This document shows, one piece after another, positions 11,664-23,825 of a DNA stretch of 64,000 bases. Within the stretch, counting starts at the first letter, position 1. Each line of letters begins with the position of its first letter. This DNA is from Malania oleifera (Eukaryota; Streptophyta; Magnoliopsida; Santalales; Ximeniaceae). The position numbers and the translations under genes were made by a program. The DNA lies in the NCBI RefSeq assembly GCF_029873635.1, contig NC_080422.1, positions 11,501,764 through 11,565,763 on the forward strand. Direction: 5' to 3'. Under the pieces are notes generated by a model. The model was not told the DNA's origin. It ran no database searches and saw only the letters and a program-made list of their open reading frames with translations.

Positions 11664-13748
11664 TGTTGACTTTTTGAGTCCGGTCTCCTATTTTGATTAT
11701 GACAAACCATAGTATCTCATCTGTGTGCTTAGTGTATGAACATGTGTACCTTTCTAAAACACAGATGACAGATGAAAAATAGAAGTCGAGAAGCACTCAA
11801 ACGAGCACATTTTTTGGTACAATCCATGGAATTCCCGAGGAGCAGAGCATGAAGCCTTTGTCTGTTTTAAGTTGTATTTTTATATTTATCATTTGGGTCT
11901 GTAATTATAATGAAAGTTCTGTGATAATTAATGCATATCATGCATGTAAGGATTATAAACTCAAGACCATAGATGAACCTCAGGGATCACCTTTCGGTCG
12001 ACCGACGCCTGATTTTTGAACTAATTAAAATGCTCAAAGACCTTAAAATGACCATAGGTCCCAAATTATTGCATAAAAAAGCCTCTTATAACTTAGAAGT
12101 AACAAATATATGAATAGGAGTGTCATTAAAAGAGAGAAATTGAATGCACAAAGTTAGTGTGATCGATCGACCGAACCCTAACATACAGAACAACTTCAGT
12201 CGATCGAAGCTCCCCGAGGTCAAAGGTTTGACTATTTGGTCGACCAAGCTTAAAATGAACATCAATGCACTCATCAACCGAACTAGCACATGGGAAAATC
12301 CCAACGCCCTGGTCGACTGAACTTGAAGTTGAAAAATGGCTCGATCGACTGAACATCCAAATTCGGTCAACCAAACTTAGCCTGGTCGACCGAACCTCGA
12401 AGGTTCAAAAATCGCCTCAAGTTTGGTCAACGAACACCTCAGTTCAAAAACACCATGTTCGACAGAACTGAGTAATCTGGTCGACCGAACCTTAAAAATA
12501 GTAGACCGAACCTCTCGGGTTGGTCAATTTTTACCGAGGTTAAACTGAATTATTTTTAATTAAACTCAATTAATATTTTTCCAAAATACCCAGCGTGTCC
12601 TCAACGACTATAATTTCAGTCAAGTCTATAAATACAAGTTCATTTGCTCAATTAAGCGGATTTAACACTTAGATTAGTAAAAATATTCTCCTATATTTTT
12701 TAGAGAGCTTTTTCCAAATACCAAGCCTATATCCTCACATATTATTATTCCTTTACTAAATCAATCCTTGTGAGAGTTCTTTGAGTTGTTATACATTATT
12801 CTCATTTGCTTAAAAACTCTCATTGTGTTGTATGTTTGATTTTCGGATTGAGAGTTGAGCATAAGGTTTTTTCCCTAGATTTTATTTAATAAATTTGTGT
12901 GGGGGAAAAATCTTGTAGCTAGTGGGTCTTTGCATCATTATTGACTCATTGAGCTTGTATTTTTGAGTGTGTAAAAATCTTTTCACAAACTCATTTTTTG
13001 AATATCTCTTGCCCTTGAATATTGAGAAAATATTTTAGAGATATTTTGATTACTCATGGTGAAAATCTTTGAAACCCTAAATTGTTATTAAGATTTTACA
13101 TCTATACATTGTTTCAAAGATTAACTTGTTAATACACTCTTGTGCTTTATTGAATATAGACAGTATTTTGAGTGTTGTTGCACACATATAGCACTGACCT
13201 TATAGTTCTTATCTTGTTGATGTGCATTGATTGATATTGGTACAAATCTACTTATTGGAGAAGCACTCATTTTGTACGCATCTTGTATCTTGAATTGGTT
13301 GTATTCCAAGCGTGGCTTGAAGAGGGAGACTTGTCCTATGAAAAGTCTTGGATTGACTTTAACTCGGTTAGGAAAGTTAGGTGCACCATTCTGGTAAGGT
13401 GTTGTATTAGGTGCCGCTCCACTCGTAAGTGAGTCGTAGTGGAATCCTTATGCTTGTGAGCCAAGGCGGAGACATATGCAGTATTTGCCGAACCCCGATA
13501 ACATATTTTGTGTTGACTCTCTATTTAATTTTCACACTTTCAATTCCGCACATGTATATTAGTACTTGAACTGCTATGAATGTTTTAATTGTTTTAAATA
13601 TTTGCAAACATATTTGCTCAGGGAATTGAGTCTATTTTAGAAAGACCTTAAGTTATGTAATACTGTTGCTGGATTAGTTGAAGCTAAGGGAGAAATTTTT
13701 TTAAATCTCCAATTCACCTCCCCTCTTAAAATTGCACCAAAGTCAACA
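11664..13748 (+). mobile_element. SIRE-type Copia solo LTR
   Basis: The LTR runs from TGTTGACTTTTTGAGTC to CACCAAAGTCAACA with 5'-TGTTGAC/GTCAACA-3' inverted ends. Perfect target duplications GACTT flank it at 11659-11663 and 13749-13753. A TATA box (TATAAATA) lies at 12627-12634, preceded by an array of GGTCGACC-type palindromes. The 3' part contains CACCTCCCCTC and the shared block with GCCGAACCCC (13461-13500) found in the other SIRE-type LTRs here. There is no internal coding sequence, so the element recombined down to a single LTR. Open frames at 12086-12471 read through the palindrome array and are not genes. Confidence 0.93.
11995..12535. promoter_or_regulatory. GGTCGACC palindrome array upstream of the LTR TATA box
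   Basis: About thirteen irregularly spaced copies of a GGTCGACCGAAC-like motif occur here, many of them palindromic: CGGTCGACCG at 11995-12004, TTGGTCGACCAA at 12236-12247, CTTCAGTCGATCGAAG at 12193-12208, and GGTCGACCGAACC near 12384 and 12480. The array ends about 90 bp before the TATA box at 12627. A role as upstream activating sequence is inference. Confidence 0.75.
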
Positions 13749-13753
13749 GACTT

Positions 13754-15603
13754 ATTAGAAAAATACATACATACATATTTATATGCATAGAAACAGACAT
13801 ATATATAATTGGTGATACTTCTTGAGCCATATCAAAGTTTGGATCAAAGTTGATTTTTAAGAAAGATAATTGACAATACTTCTCAGATCTCTCTAATGAG
13901 GGACTTCTCCTTCTTAGTTAAACTCTCTTATTCTATCATCATAACTTCATACTATTTCTTTAATCTTGTTTGTAATAGACTTTTTATCACCAGACATGAT
14001 TATTTTTTCTAAAGAAACAAGATCTTGGCCATCAAATTTGACCTATGTATGTATGCATGTATGTATGTATGTATGTATGATATTAAGTGAAGTATGTGAA
14101 TGGACATTAGGGTATTGGAATCTTAGAGGAGGCAGCCAATAATAGGTGATCTCATGAGTCATGGCCACATTTTTTTGACTAAAATCTGAAAATGTTGAAA
14201 CTTGGTTGCGTCTCATCTCTTTCAGCTTAACGTACAAAATATTGTCCACTGCAAGTCTGCATCATCCACCATGTTTCAAAATTTATCATCAATTCAATTC
14301 CAACGGCTCATTTTGAATGCGTCAAATTTACCACTCATGCATTTCCTAATCATCCAACGGCAATTTTTTCATCATTTTCTAGTTTCACTTTTTTAAAAAA
14401 ATTATAGTTATTTTTATTTAATATTTATACATATATATATATATATATATATGATATAATTAAATAAATCACGCAATAAGTATAAGTATGATGTTTGAAT
14501 GATAAGGTAACATTATTATTCTTTGTAAAGTTTAAGGGGTAGATAATATTAATTAATGAATTAAATACCCTACTATGTGTTTGGAAATATGAATTTCGTG
14601 ATTTAGATTTAGTTTTGTGGAGATTTATTGGGTAAAATTCGATATATTTTACACTTTCATTAAAATTCATACAAATTTAAATTCAGGATTTAAATTTAAA
14701 TATGTCAAATATTACGTTTAATAGCTAATTAATATTATTACTTTTGGTCGTAGCAAGAAACTAGTTTGGAACCTTAATTAAAAAGGTTATTACGTTAAAT
14801 GATTTTTGCTTAATTTAATTGATACTCTAGTTATCTATTGAACTTTGTTTTCAACATAAGAGCGAGACATCACCTAGTTAAAGACATTCTTCTTTTTTGT
14901 TTTTTTATTTTATATTTTTTCGAAAGTATGGCTGTATATGACCCTCATAGGGGTAGGCTCGAATTATAGATCCAACCGTTTCAGAAATCAATAGCTGTCC
15001 AAATGTCTTAAAGGCAACCAATAGTGCTCTCGTAAGAACTTGAACCCTTATCTCCATAAAAGAAAATGAGAAGATGAACGATTAGGCCGAAGGGCCTGTT
15101 TGACATTTTTGTTTAAGATAAGGATAAGAGTGAATTTTTCTTTCTTTCTTTTTTGATTTTTTGTGTATCTATAAAATGCATTCTCCTAAGCTAATACATA
15201 CTAGGGTTGGGGACTAGTGAAGTTTAACCTGTTTGTATAAATTAAGCAGGTTATAACTTGTTTAATCCGCTTTTTTTAGATTATATCGAATATGAGCGCT
15301 ACTAAAAATATGAATCTAACAATGTTTAAACAGAATCATCAATTTACACATTTTAAAATATTTGGCTCTTAACGGCCTTTCCCTTTACAAATGAAAGAGG
15401 AAAAAAAATTTAAACAAAAAAAATCTATATTATCAGTTAATCTATGCAATAAAATTTAATGGTTTTAATTTAAAAATTAAATTAAATGAGAGTAAGGGAA
15501 TGAGTAATATTAAACATAGTTTTTTTTTTAATGAACATCAACTGTATATGCAACAATTACCCAAAGAAGGAAACTTAGAGGGATCCTCAAAATTTCCGCA
15601 AAT
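13754..15603. other. Non-coding region downstream of the ERF gene
   Basis: It contains an (ATGT)n microsatellite at 14044-14080, a TA repeat near 14431-14453, and a diverged fold-back MITE arm at 14578-14705. The last few hundred bases before 15604 should include the 3' UTR of the minus-strand ERF gene. No other coding region is supported. Confidence 0.5.
14578..14705. mobile_element. Degenerate fold-back MITE remnant
   Basis: It begins GTGTTTGGAAATATGAATTT and ends with CAGGATTTAAATTTAAAT, resembling the arms of the MITE at 3933-4235. It is short and diverged and its borders are approximate. Confidence 0.45.
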
Positions 15604-16350
15604 CTAATATTCCCACAGTAAAGCTTCAAAGGTGCATGGAATCACACTCTCCGGAGCCGCCACAGCCGCCAGTATCTGGTCAGAAAAATATCCGCAGAAC
15701 TCACCTTCCTCCACCGCCTGCGGCGGATACAGCCAACTATCCACTGAGTCAGCCAACACGAAGTCGCTTCCCAACTCAGCCGAGTCGAAGCTGCTTTCTA
15801 TGTTCGGCAACTGAACGATCTCACTCAGCTCCTCCGACGTCGACGCTTCCGACGGCGGCGGCGGCGGCGGCGAGGACGACGAGTTCAGATTCAGATCCAT
15901 GGCGGCCGCTTTGGCCGCAGCAGCCTGAATGTCGCGCGGCGAGAGAGATGCCGGGCGCGGCAGCGAGTCGGCGAGTTCCGGGAAGTTGAGAATCGCTGAG
16001 TCGCCCTTGATGCTCATGGCGGCGACGTCGTGGGCTCGGGCGGCCATTTCCGACGTGGGGAAGGTGCCGAGCCAGATGCGAGATTTCTTGCGCGGCTCGC
16101 GAATTTCGGACACCCACTTGCCCCAGGTTCGCATCCGAACTCCTCTGTACGCCGGATGTTTACTGCCGCTGCTGCTTCCATTGTTGTTTCTCTTCAGCCT
16201 CCTCTCGCATGCGGTATTCTGAACTCCGCGGTGCAGAGACAAGTTGGGGACCGAGTTTCGACAAGGGTGAGAAAACCCAGATGAGGACGGCGAAGATGAG
16301 GGTGAATTAATGGTGGAGCTTTCGTGTTCTGGACTTGGTGGTTCCGCCAT
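15604..16350 (-). CDS. AP2/ERF-domain transcription factor, DREB A-4 (TINY-like) type
   Basis: Single-exon gene of 248 residues. I choose the ATG at 16350 ([10 protein letters not shown]); an in-frame ATG 26 codons upstream would add a hydrophobic stretch atypical for the family. Residues 68-125 form one AP2 domain ([19 protein letters not shown], then [25 protein letters not shown]). The WVSEIRE pattern carries the Val and Glu typical of DREB proteins, which bind DRE/CRT (CCGAC) promoters in stress and developmental responses. It is followed by [20 protein letters not shown], as in A-4/A-5 members. The N-terminus is Ser/Pro-rich with a basic RRLKR at 50-54, a possible nuclear signal. DLNLN at 152-156 weakly resembles an EAR repression motif. 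A Pro run follows, and the protein ends acidic with LLWEY, a C-terminus seen in TINY-like factors. It is intact and GC-rich compared with its surroundings, probably functional. The exact orthologue cannot be named. Confidence 0.93.
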   Translation of the reverse strand: MAEPPSPEHESSTINSPSSSPSSSGFSHPCRNSVPNLSLHRGVQNTACERRLKRNNNGSSSGSKHPAYRGVRMRTWGKWVSEIREPRKKSRIWLGTFPTSEMAARAHDVAAMSIKGDSAILNFPELADSLPRPASLSPRDIQAAAAKAAAMDLNLNSSSSPPPPPPSEASTSEELSEIVQLPNIESSFDSAELGSDFVLADSVDSWLYPPQAVEEGEFCGYFSDQILAAVAAPESVIPCTFEALLWEY

Positions 16351-16734
16351 TGTTGATGAGCTGTAAGCCTGTAAGTAGATAGGGATAAGACAGCGAATAT
16401 AAGTAAAACAGAGTCCCCTGTTTTTCAATTATGAGGTGTATGCTCTAATGCAGTGCCACTCTCTACAGGGTAAAGCAAACACAGCTGGGAACCAGGTAAT
16501 AGTTCAGATGCACAGTGGAATGATACGGAAGACTTCAATTAATGAAAGTCAGGGTTGTCTGGTGAGATGACCAGAGAGAGAGCGAGAGAAAGGGGAATGT
16601 GTTTGGGAAACAGGGGAATTGGAAAGAAAGAGGGAAAATGACAACGGAAGAGAGAGAGAGAGGAATTGAAATGAGGGTGAAAGAGAAAGGAGAAGGGGAG
16701 ATTTTGATTTAGGGATGGGAGAGAAGAAGGGGAT

Positions 16735-16742
16735 TTTATATA
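16735..16742 (-). promoter_or_regulatory. TATA box of the ERF gene
   Basis: TATATAAA on the minus strand lies 385 bp upstream of the chosen ATG. This would start transcription near 16700 and give a leader of about 350 nt that is strongly CT-rich on the sense strand. Open frames at 16539-16830 on this strand are this low-complexity leader and promoter, not genes. Confidence 0.65.
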
Positions 16743-16989
16743 TGAGGTTAGCAATTGAGCTGAGCAGAGCAGAGCAGAGAGGAGAGAAGACAAGAGAGGA
16801 GGGGACACGCTCCTTCACACAGCGACCCACAACCTACCTGGCCTTTTCTCCATTTGCCATCTCTCACCGTCATCATCACCATCACCATCATCACTCACGT
16901 TCGTATCTGTATGTCTTCAATGTCGCAAAAACAGACTAATTAGGAGAAACAGATCGAGCGAGGATGAAGCGACAAACACAGTAGTTAAG

Positions 16990-17150
16990 GTAGAGAGAGA
17001 GAGAGAGAGAGAGGGATGGTGCTGGGGCCCGGACAGGAATGGGTCATCTGGGAGTACATGGGCCACCTGGGAGTACATGGGCGTAGCGTCCCGGGTCGGG
17101 TCAAGGGCGCCTGCTGGCTCCTGGTAGCAAAAGTAGAGAGAGAGAGAGTG
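16990..17150. promoter_or_regulatory. GA/CT tracts and a 19-bp tandem pair upstream of the ERF gene
   Basis: GA runs at 16993-17014 and 17134-17149 flank a direct tandem pair of CAYCTGGGAGTACATGGGC at 17045-17063 and 17064-17082 (18 of 19 positions equal). GA/CT tracts in plant promoters are known targets of BBR/BPC GAGA-binding proteins. A role for the 19-bp pair in ERF regulation is inference. Confidence 0.5.
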
Positions 17151-17660
17151 GGTTGAAATTTCTTACACGGCGTTACGTGTACGTTTGGTGTCCTATTCAT
17201 TTGTCCGTTAAAGGTCCGTTGCCTTTGTCCTCTTCCACAAGCCCTAATTAAATAAAATTATTAAATTACATTTTCTAATTATGCCATATTTTCAATAATA
17301 ATTACTTTTTAACTTTTCAAACTCTCGCTTAGCTCTGCAAATAAAAAATTAGCCCATTCCAACCTGCCTTCCTAATATTTAGTCCACATCTTAAATGACG
17401 ATATTTAGAAATTTATTTCTATTTGGCATGTATTTTTAATTAATTAATTTATTTTATAATTCAATTAAAAATCATCTATAGTTAAAAAAACAAGATATGA
17501 GTTTGTTCTAAGTAATATTTGTTAGATGTCAATAATTATTGGATATGAATATTTTTTTATAATGATCAATTTTTGAAAGATAAAACATGAAAATGAGGAA
17601 AACTTTAAAATCATTTTTTTTTTTTTTGGTTTGCAATATTATCGGCATGGTACCAAATAC

Positions 17661-17694
<34 letters not shown>

Positions 17695-18289
17695 TGATGT
17701 TCATAATTAATAGAGCTAAAATGGATGCAATGCATGATAAAGTAATTATGATAATCATTAGGGCATGAATCATATCTATCGTGTCTCTACATCACATCAA
17801 ATCTTTATTTGTTTATTTATATTTTAAAGAATAATCACAATTATTTATAAAGAAAGAAATAATGTGCATTACCTAGGCATTTGAAATACATTGTTTACTA
17901 TTTAGTCTATTATGGAAATCCAATTGTCATATATTTTTTTTCAATGATTTTACATTTACCCAAAATTTTTTTTCCGTTTCAAAGTTTTAATCTTCCGAAG
18001 TTATCTTTTTTATCTTCTTAATTTATTGATTTGGTGATACTCAATTTTAATTATACAAAAAATTTTGTATTTGACAACTGGTAATTTATAATAATACAAT
18101 TTATCATATATCATTTCAATCATTGGAATTTATAATAATACAATTTATCATATATCATTTCAATCACCAATGATAAACATAATAACTATTTACCCATTTC
18201 TCAAATCAAAATGAATTTCAATTCTTTTTTCTATTAAAATAAACTTTGTGCACAGTAATACTGTTTCAAATCGGGCTTGTGAGGGAGAA
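17151..18289. other. AT-rich intergenic DNA with tandem repeats
   Basis: It contains a (TAA)n microsatellite at about 17660-17691 and a 40-bp sequence repeated directly with a 44-bp period (18083-18122 and 18127-18166). A TATTAAAATAAACTTT repeat recurs at about 18231 and 18303, at the edge of the retrotransposon fragment that follows. No gene is recognisable. Confidence 0.55.
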
Positions 18290-19341
18290 TCTGAGGGATT
18301 TTTTATTAAAATAAACTTTTTGCAACATCACCTCCAGCATATGCACTACTACTCCCTGGATCAATCCTGAAAATAATATTAAAACAGTCTTAGAGCTCTA
18401 TCATCTCAACATCACTAATTATACTCAACAAACTAAACTCATAAATTATTCCTTTATAATCATCTATCTCCATATCCTCAATTCCAATTTAAGATCTAGT
18501 CCTACCACTCAAAAACAAGAACTGATGATAGTATTCATAGTTTTCCTGAAGTTGTCACTCTATGAAAATTACAGAAATAATCACAAAACTCCTGTTTCCA
18601 AGTCGTAAGATAGAACCCTAAATTTCCAATCTCATCCTCTAACAACAATAAACTCATATCTCAATCTACCCATCTCCTATTCTCCTCGCAATCCATTCCT
18701 ATACTCTGGTATTGTATTTCGCTGTTTACTAAAGTCTGTAGAACCTAGCAACCAAGGTTCTGATACCAAACTGTGACGCCCCGATTTTCATATTATTTTT
18801 TTTATAATTAATAATCAAACATACTCAAACATCGGTTGCGTCAAAATCTTTGATACCGTATCAGCATAACCCGAAGCGAAACGGGTACCGAGTAAACAAT
18901 CAAATTTATATAAACAATCCTAACAGCGGAAGTTAATAATTACAAATCATCCAGAATACAAATACCAGAGTAATATACATCTATATATATATATATATAT
19001 AGGTCTAACCCATTTCCAAAACAGCAAAACACCATAGGGGTACATACATCCCTAGCTTAAACATTCACCCTGTCTATTAAGGTGTAGGCTCCTCTCTATC
19101 TCAGAGCTCTATCTCCTGATCTATCACAATTTCCTAAAATATTTGGATATTTGGGTGAGACGCATCTTAGTAAGACGGAATAAATTATTTACAGTATGTG
19201 GCAATAAGAGTTTCATTATATCATAATATTCCCATTTCAATGATAATACCATCTGAAAAAAAATATACCATTTAAACTCATAATTATCTAGATTTAAAAT
19301 ACAAGCTTTTAAAAGTTTTAATTCCATTTTTCAACTCATTC
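18290..19341 (-). mobile_element. Gypsy-like LTR and leader fragment, minus orientation
   Basis: The plus strand at 18772 reads TGTGACGCCCCG, the reversed 3' end of a Gypsy LTR. Immediately left, 18757-18769 reads as TGGTATCAGAACC on the minus strand, a primer-binding site for initiator Met tRNA. So 18290-18756 is untranslated leader, truncated at its left. The LTR part (18772-19341) has the acceptor-like TTTTAG at 19134-19139 and a GGGTGAGACGCATCTTAGTAAG block shared with other Gypsy LTRs here. It is cut at 19342 by a Copia LTR. Confidence 0.75.
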
Positions 19342-20458
19342 TATTGACTTTGGTGTGATCCTAAGAGGGAGGGGGTGAATTGAGTTTTAAAACATTTCGG
19401 CTAATTTAAACATTTACGCCGATTCACCACAGTTCATATCCTATTCAATATACACGTGTGTATGTAAAATAATTAACAATGAAAGCGAGCATTCACGTGT
19501 GCATTATATCTTATTTAAATCAAATGTGTGTATGCAAATAATTATGACATTAAATAAACATTCATACACATGCGATATTTAAAGTGCAGGAAATTAAATA
19601 AGATAGAGAGAGAATGACACACAAATTTGCTAACGGGGTTCGACCAATACTGCCTATGTCCCCGCCTTGGGCATACCCCCCAAGGATTATACTATCTCTG
19701 CTCACTTAACGGGTGGAGCAAAAGCCGTTTACATCCTCTCCTTACGGGGCGAGGAAAACCCCAGCTCAATTGTAAGGCTGAGCCAAACTTGTCTCACTTA
19801 CGAGTTTAAGACTCCCCAGTTCAATTTTCGGGCTGAATGGAACCAATCTCACTTACGGGACTGAGACTCCCCAGTTCAATTAATGGGATGAACCCAACTG
19901 GTACAATAAAAACCATTTTTGTATATAATATAGTGCTTCTAAATGCAAGAAGAAATGTGCACATTTAAGCTCAAATGTAAACACTCTAGTATGATATGAA
20001 ATGTGTGCTTAGTAGTGTAAGGGAGTTTTTCAAATAAAGTTTGCAATCTTTGAAAATGATCTATGTGAGAAGCACATCAAAGATTTATATGATCTTTGAT
20101 TTCAAAAATGAAATTTACAATAAATTTTTTTTCAAAGATCTTTAAACCCTCAAGATATTTTCCCAAGTAAAGATGTTAATAAGTTCATGGAAAACTAGGG
20201 TTTCTAGCTCAAAATATTTTTGCAATGAAAATACACTTAAAAAAAATGCCCAACTAAAATACTTTCTTTAAAAAAATATTTCAAAGAATAATAAAAAGAG
20301 TTGGAGAGTATAAGATTTACCCCATAAAAGATTTTTGCACTAAAAACAAGTTTTGGGGGAAATTTGATTAGGAGAAAATTAGAAAGAAAAATTGACTAAT
20401 CAAAGTTGCTAATCTTGGCTTATGAAGGGGTATATATAGAGTTTGAGAATTTTTTGAC
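19342..20458 (-). mobile_element. SIRE-type LTR fragment, 3' half
   Basis: The left border TATTGACTTTGGTG is the reversed end of a SIRE-type LTR (compare CACCAAAGTCAACA at 13735-13748), with TG changed to TA. It contains the reversed conserved block near 19631-19670 and a TATA-like GGGTATATATAG at about 20429-20440. It is interrupted at 20459 by the next Copia element, before its upstream region is reached. The remaining half is not found in the window. Confidence 0.72.
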
Positions 20459-22209
20459 TGTTGGGGACACTGAAATTAGGATAGCTTCCCAAAAGCCGGG
20501 AGGGGGGGGGGGTGAATTGGAATTTTAAAATTATTTCAAGTTTAATTCTTTGTTTTATATCAACAATCACAACAAGTAAATACAAAAACAATTCAACCAC
20601 AACCAATCAACAAGATAATCAAAAACTTGATCTTTGTATCAATAGTCTTGTAATAAATTGTAAAGCACGCTAAATTTATGTAAGCCCTGTGTTTATTCCA
20701 AACTCACAATTCTTCTTTGTGTTTAGATTTTAAACAAACTTTCAGATTAATAAGTTTAGGATGATCAACCAACGTAGTCCCTTTCAGTTTTCGCAATCAA
20801 TGCTGATCAAGTCAAAACAAATTATCCTCCGGTCTATTTAACAACCATACACTCATAATTAACAATTTAAAGCATACACATAGGTTGTAAGTATTGCCGA
20901 AAAATAAAAAGTAAGGAAGAAAAAAGACACAAGATTTTACGAGGTTCGGCTTATACCCAGCCTACGTCCTTGCCTTTGGCAAACCACCAAAGGATTCACT
21001 AGTTCAGTTCTGTTGACAGGTGGAACAATACCGATTACAATCACTCATTCCGTTAGGCTAGAGCTTGCCTCTCCAAACGATATTCCCTCGTTTGGTCCAA
21101 CGATTCTACAGTCCTGAATCGTTTATAAGCAAAAACCAAGATAGAGAAGAGTTTGTGTACAAGAAAACACTCTCACAGCAGAGTAGGTTAGTACAACATT
21201 CAGCACAATAATACTTCAAAGTAAATCAAATATAAAAGGAATGAAACTCAATACTGAATTTAAATCACCAAATATCTTCCAAGTATTGAAATATCTAGAC
21301 TTTGCTTTACTTCGAAGTTTGTATCAGCAGTAACTCAGTAGTTGAAGATGGATGAACACAAGAGAATTTGAGAGCTTTTTAGAGAACTTTGATTGCTGGA
21401 AATTTCTTTGTGTGTAAAATCTTTATAGTTTGGGGCTATTTATTGAAGTTTAAAAGTAATTCCTTACCCCCAAAGTTTCCTTAAAGTAATCCCCAAGTTT
21501 TTCAAAATAATAGTGTCTAAAAAATCCATTTAAAAAATTTTCCCGTTGGAAGTTTTTAAGCCAACGGTCAAGTGGCAGTTGCCTGTCATAGAATAAACTC
21601 ACAACACAGAACACTGACAGTCGCCTTCCAGAACCTAGGCAGTCACCTGGCATGACCACCCAGGTGCCTGGCTATGTTCAGGCAGTCGCCTGACACCCTA
21701 CTGCCTTTTTGAAAATATTCTTCATTTAATTTGGCAGTCGCCTGCCACATGAAGACAGTCGCCTGACCCTTCTATTTTTTAAAAACTTTTCTTTTTTAAA
21801 AACCCTTCTTTTCTTCGATTAGAAAAAACATACTTTAGGGTTTTTCTAAAAATATATTTCTAAGTTTCTTTTGATTTTATGAGAGCTTCAATTCAATTTA
21901 TACTTGAAATTAACTTGAAGTACTTACATACAAACATCCTTAAAACTTTTATTCCTTTAATTTTCAAGTAAGTCATTGTTCTTCCATCATTTTTGAGTTT
22001 CTGGTCTTTTCTTTGAGCTTTCATCAAGTTATCTATAATCCTCATGCCCTTCAAGATCTTTTTTGATCCATAAACTTTATCATCTTTTTGAGCTTTGTCA
22101 CTACCTTTAAGCTTTGACTTTTTCTTGAAAAACTTTCACTTAAACCACATTAAACACATCATGATTTGTTATCATCAAATTAAGAATTGTGAGCCTTGTT
22201 AGGCCAACA
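20459..22209 (-). repeat. 3' LTR of the minus-strand Copia element
   Basis: The plus strand runs from TGTTGGGGACACTG to TAGGCCAACA, giving inverted ends TGTTGG/CCAACA. The right border abuts the reversed polypurine tract. Palindromic CAGTCGCCTG-type motifs cluster at 21572-21776, and a TATA-like AATAAATAG lies near 21436-21445 on the minus strand. The shared conserved block is at 20941-20980. Length is 1751 bp. Confidence 0.88.
21572..21776. promoter_or_regulatory. GGCAGTCGCCTGCC palindrome array in the LTR
   Basis: At least seven copies occur, including TTCAGGCAGTCGCCTGACA, TTGGCAGTCGCCTGCCA and CCCAGGTGCCTGG. They lie on the upstream side of the LTR TATA-like box in element orientation. 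The same motif recurs inside the element at 24037-24137. Confidence 0.72.
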
Positions 22210-22224
22210 ATCTCCCCCTTTTTG
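22210..22224 (-). promoter_or_regulatory. Polypurine tract
   Basis: On the minus strand AAAAAGGGGGAGAT directly precedes the TGTTGG start of the 3' LTR. In LTR elements this primes plus-strand DNA synthesis. It follows GTCATCATC, as in other SIRE-like elements. Confidence 0.88.
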
Positions 22225-22641
22225 ATGATGACAAATCGAGAGCAAAAATAATAAAAGATAATACTCATAGCTCCCCCTTTCAACAAGCATGGTATATTCA
22301 TAGTCATAGTCACATAAGTAATGAATTCATGGTACCATACAAGATCCATACAAGATAATCCAATCCATACACAATCTATACATATTCATAGTTTTACAAA
22401 GCATAACATATTAGCATATTTCATTTTTGCACTTCCTTCTCTCAAACATCTCCCCCTTTGGACATCAATAAAAAAGGAGAAAAGAGTAATACAAAAAAAA
22501 CATAGAGAAATGCTACAATACATAGTACTTATAGAGCTTACAAACATAAAGAACATACTATCCGGTAAAGCATTAATACATAAAAGTGATAAATAGCTCA
22601 TAGATGAAACAAATCAATCGGAGGCTTCCATAGACCCACTT

Positions 22642-23825
22642 TCATATTCTTCTTCTTCTTGTTCTCCAAATTTTTTCAGCAGATTCATCATCACTTGATG
22701 GAGCAAAGCTGATTTCCATATGAGATTTGCCTTTAGAAGAGTTAGCCAAATGTTTCTCTATCTTGTCAACACGTTGAACAAGGCTGGAACAATGAGTTTC
22801 CAAAGTAGAAACCTTTTCCCTTAGTGTACCAAGTCCAGATTGCATTCCATCACTGAAGGTCATATAGTGATTGAAAAATGGAACGAACCAAGAAGGAGTT
22901 TTTGGGTCAAGTTGAATTGAAGGGGCTGGTATGGAAGACTGAGATGGTGGTGCAAATGATACGTGACGATGACCCTTATGAAACCACCCTTGAGGAGAGT
23001 TCTTATATCCCATACGCTTAAGAATAGTATCAGAAAAAATATCGTAATGGGTTTTGCTAGTGAAGTTAAATAATGGTGTAAGAACATTGAAATGAGCAAA
23101 TACCATATTTAATATCCCAGCATATGGTAGAATGACATAAGGGGCATCAAATTTTATAATAATCCATTTGATAATTAAACTTAGAAGATCCAACTTTTTC
23201 CCTTTAATAATACACCACATAACAAAACAATCTAAGAATGAAATATGATCATGAGAAATAGAACATGGTAGGATATTATATGTAATAAGTTTGTGAAGGA
23301 TTAGAGCTTGTAGACTGAGCTATTTGTAAAGAGGTGGATGCCCAAAGTTGATAGGTGTATCAGTTATGACTAGGGGTAAAAATTCCTCTAAAGTAAATCC
23401 TTGGGACATTATCCATTGTTTCTCAACAATGTGGACCTCAAAATCTCCTAGCTTGACTCGAGGAATCTTTCCCAAAGATATGAGAGTAAGATGAATATTT
23501 TGCCCTAGAAGATTTCTTTTGATCCCATTTTCAAACCGTTCCATATTTGCATATAAAATCGAACCACGTTTGGATAGTATCCTTTTGCTTGATATGTAAT
23601 AAACCGATGCCATCCAATTTCCTTAAAAAGTTCCATAATTTTAGGAAAATCGAAATTGAAGAATGTAACATCAAGAACTTTACCTAGAATGGGTTCGACT
23701 GAAGCGATTTGATTCTTATAGTGTTGCTTAGCATGTGGAGTTACTAACCATTTCTCTACTTCATCATTGTTGATCCTTGTCGAAGAAGAAGAACCCTTGT
23801 TACCGGTCGATTTTGTCCTTGGCAT
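22642..23825 (-). pseudogene. Extra ORF downstream of Copia pol (plant transposon-protein-like)
   Basis: The ORF begins MPRTKSTGNKGSSSS and continues to 22642, about 390 residues in all. It needs one frame change near 23510-23610 and has an in-frame stop near 23320. Recognisable parts are EIGWHRFITYQ and VRFYMQIW in the first third, then KRNLLGQNIHLTLISLGKIP, and LPYAGILNMVFAHFNV in the middle. These resemble the putative plant transposon protein domain found in ORFs beside plant retroelements. The C-terminus has a heptad-like stretch (LREKVSTLETHCSSLVQRV) suggesting a coiled coil. There is no signal peptide or clear membrane segment, which argues against an envelope protein. It lies in pol orientation between RNase H and the 3' LTR, after a promoter-like block at 23979-24137. 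Its function is unknown. Confidence 0.68.

Noticed and set aside
15632..16284. Several plus-strand and alternative-frame open frames of 60-117 codons over the ERF gene
   Set aside because: They are shadows of the GC-rich ERF coding region in other frames and show no domain.
22642..23825. Reading the extra Copia ORF as an envelope gene
   Set aside because: No signal peptide, no clear membrane segment and no glycoprotein-like features; the visible motifs fit a plant transposon-associated domain better.
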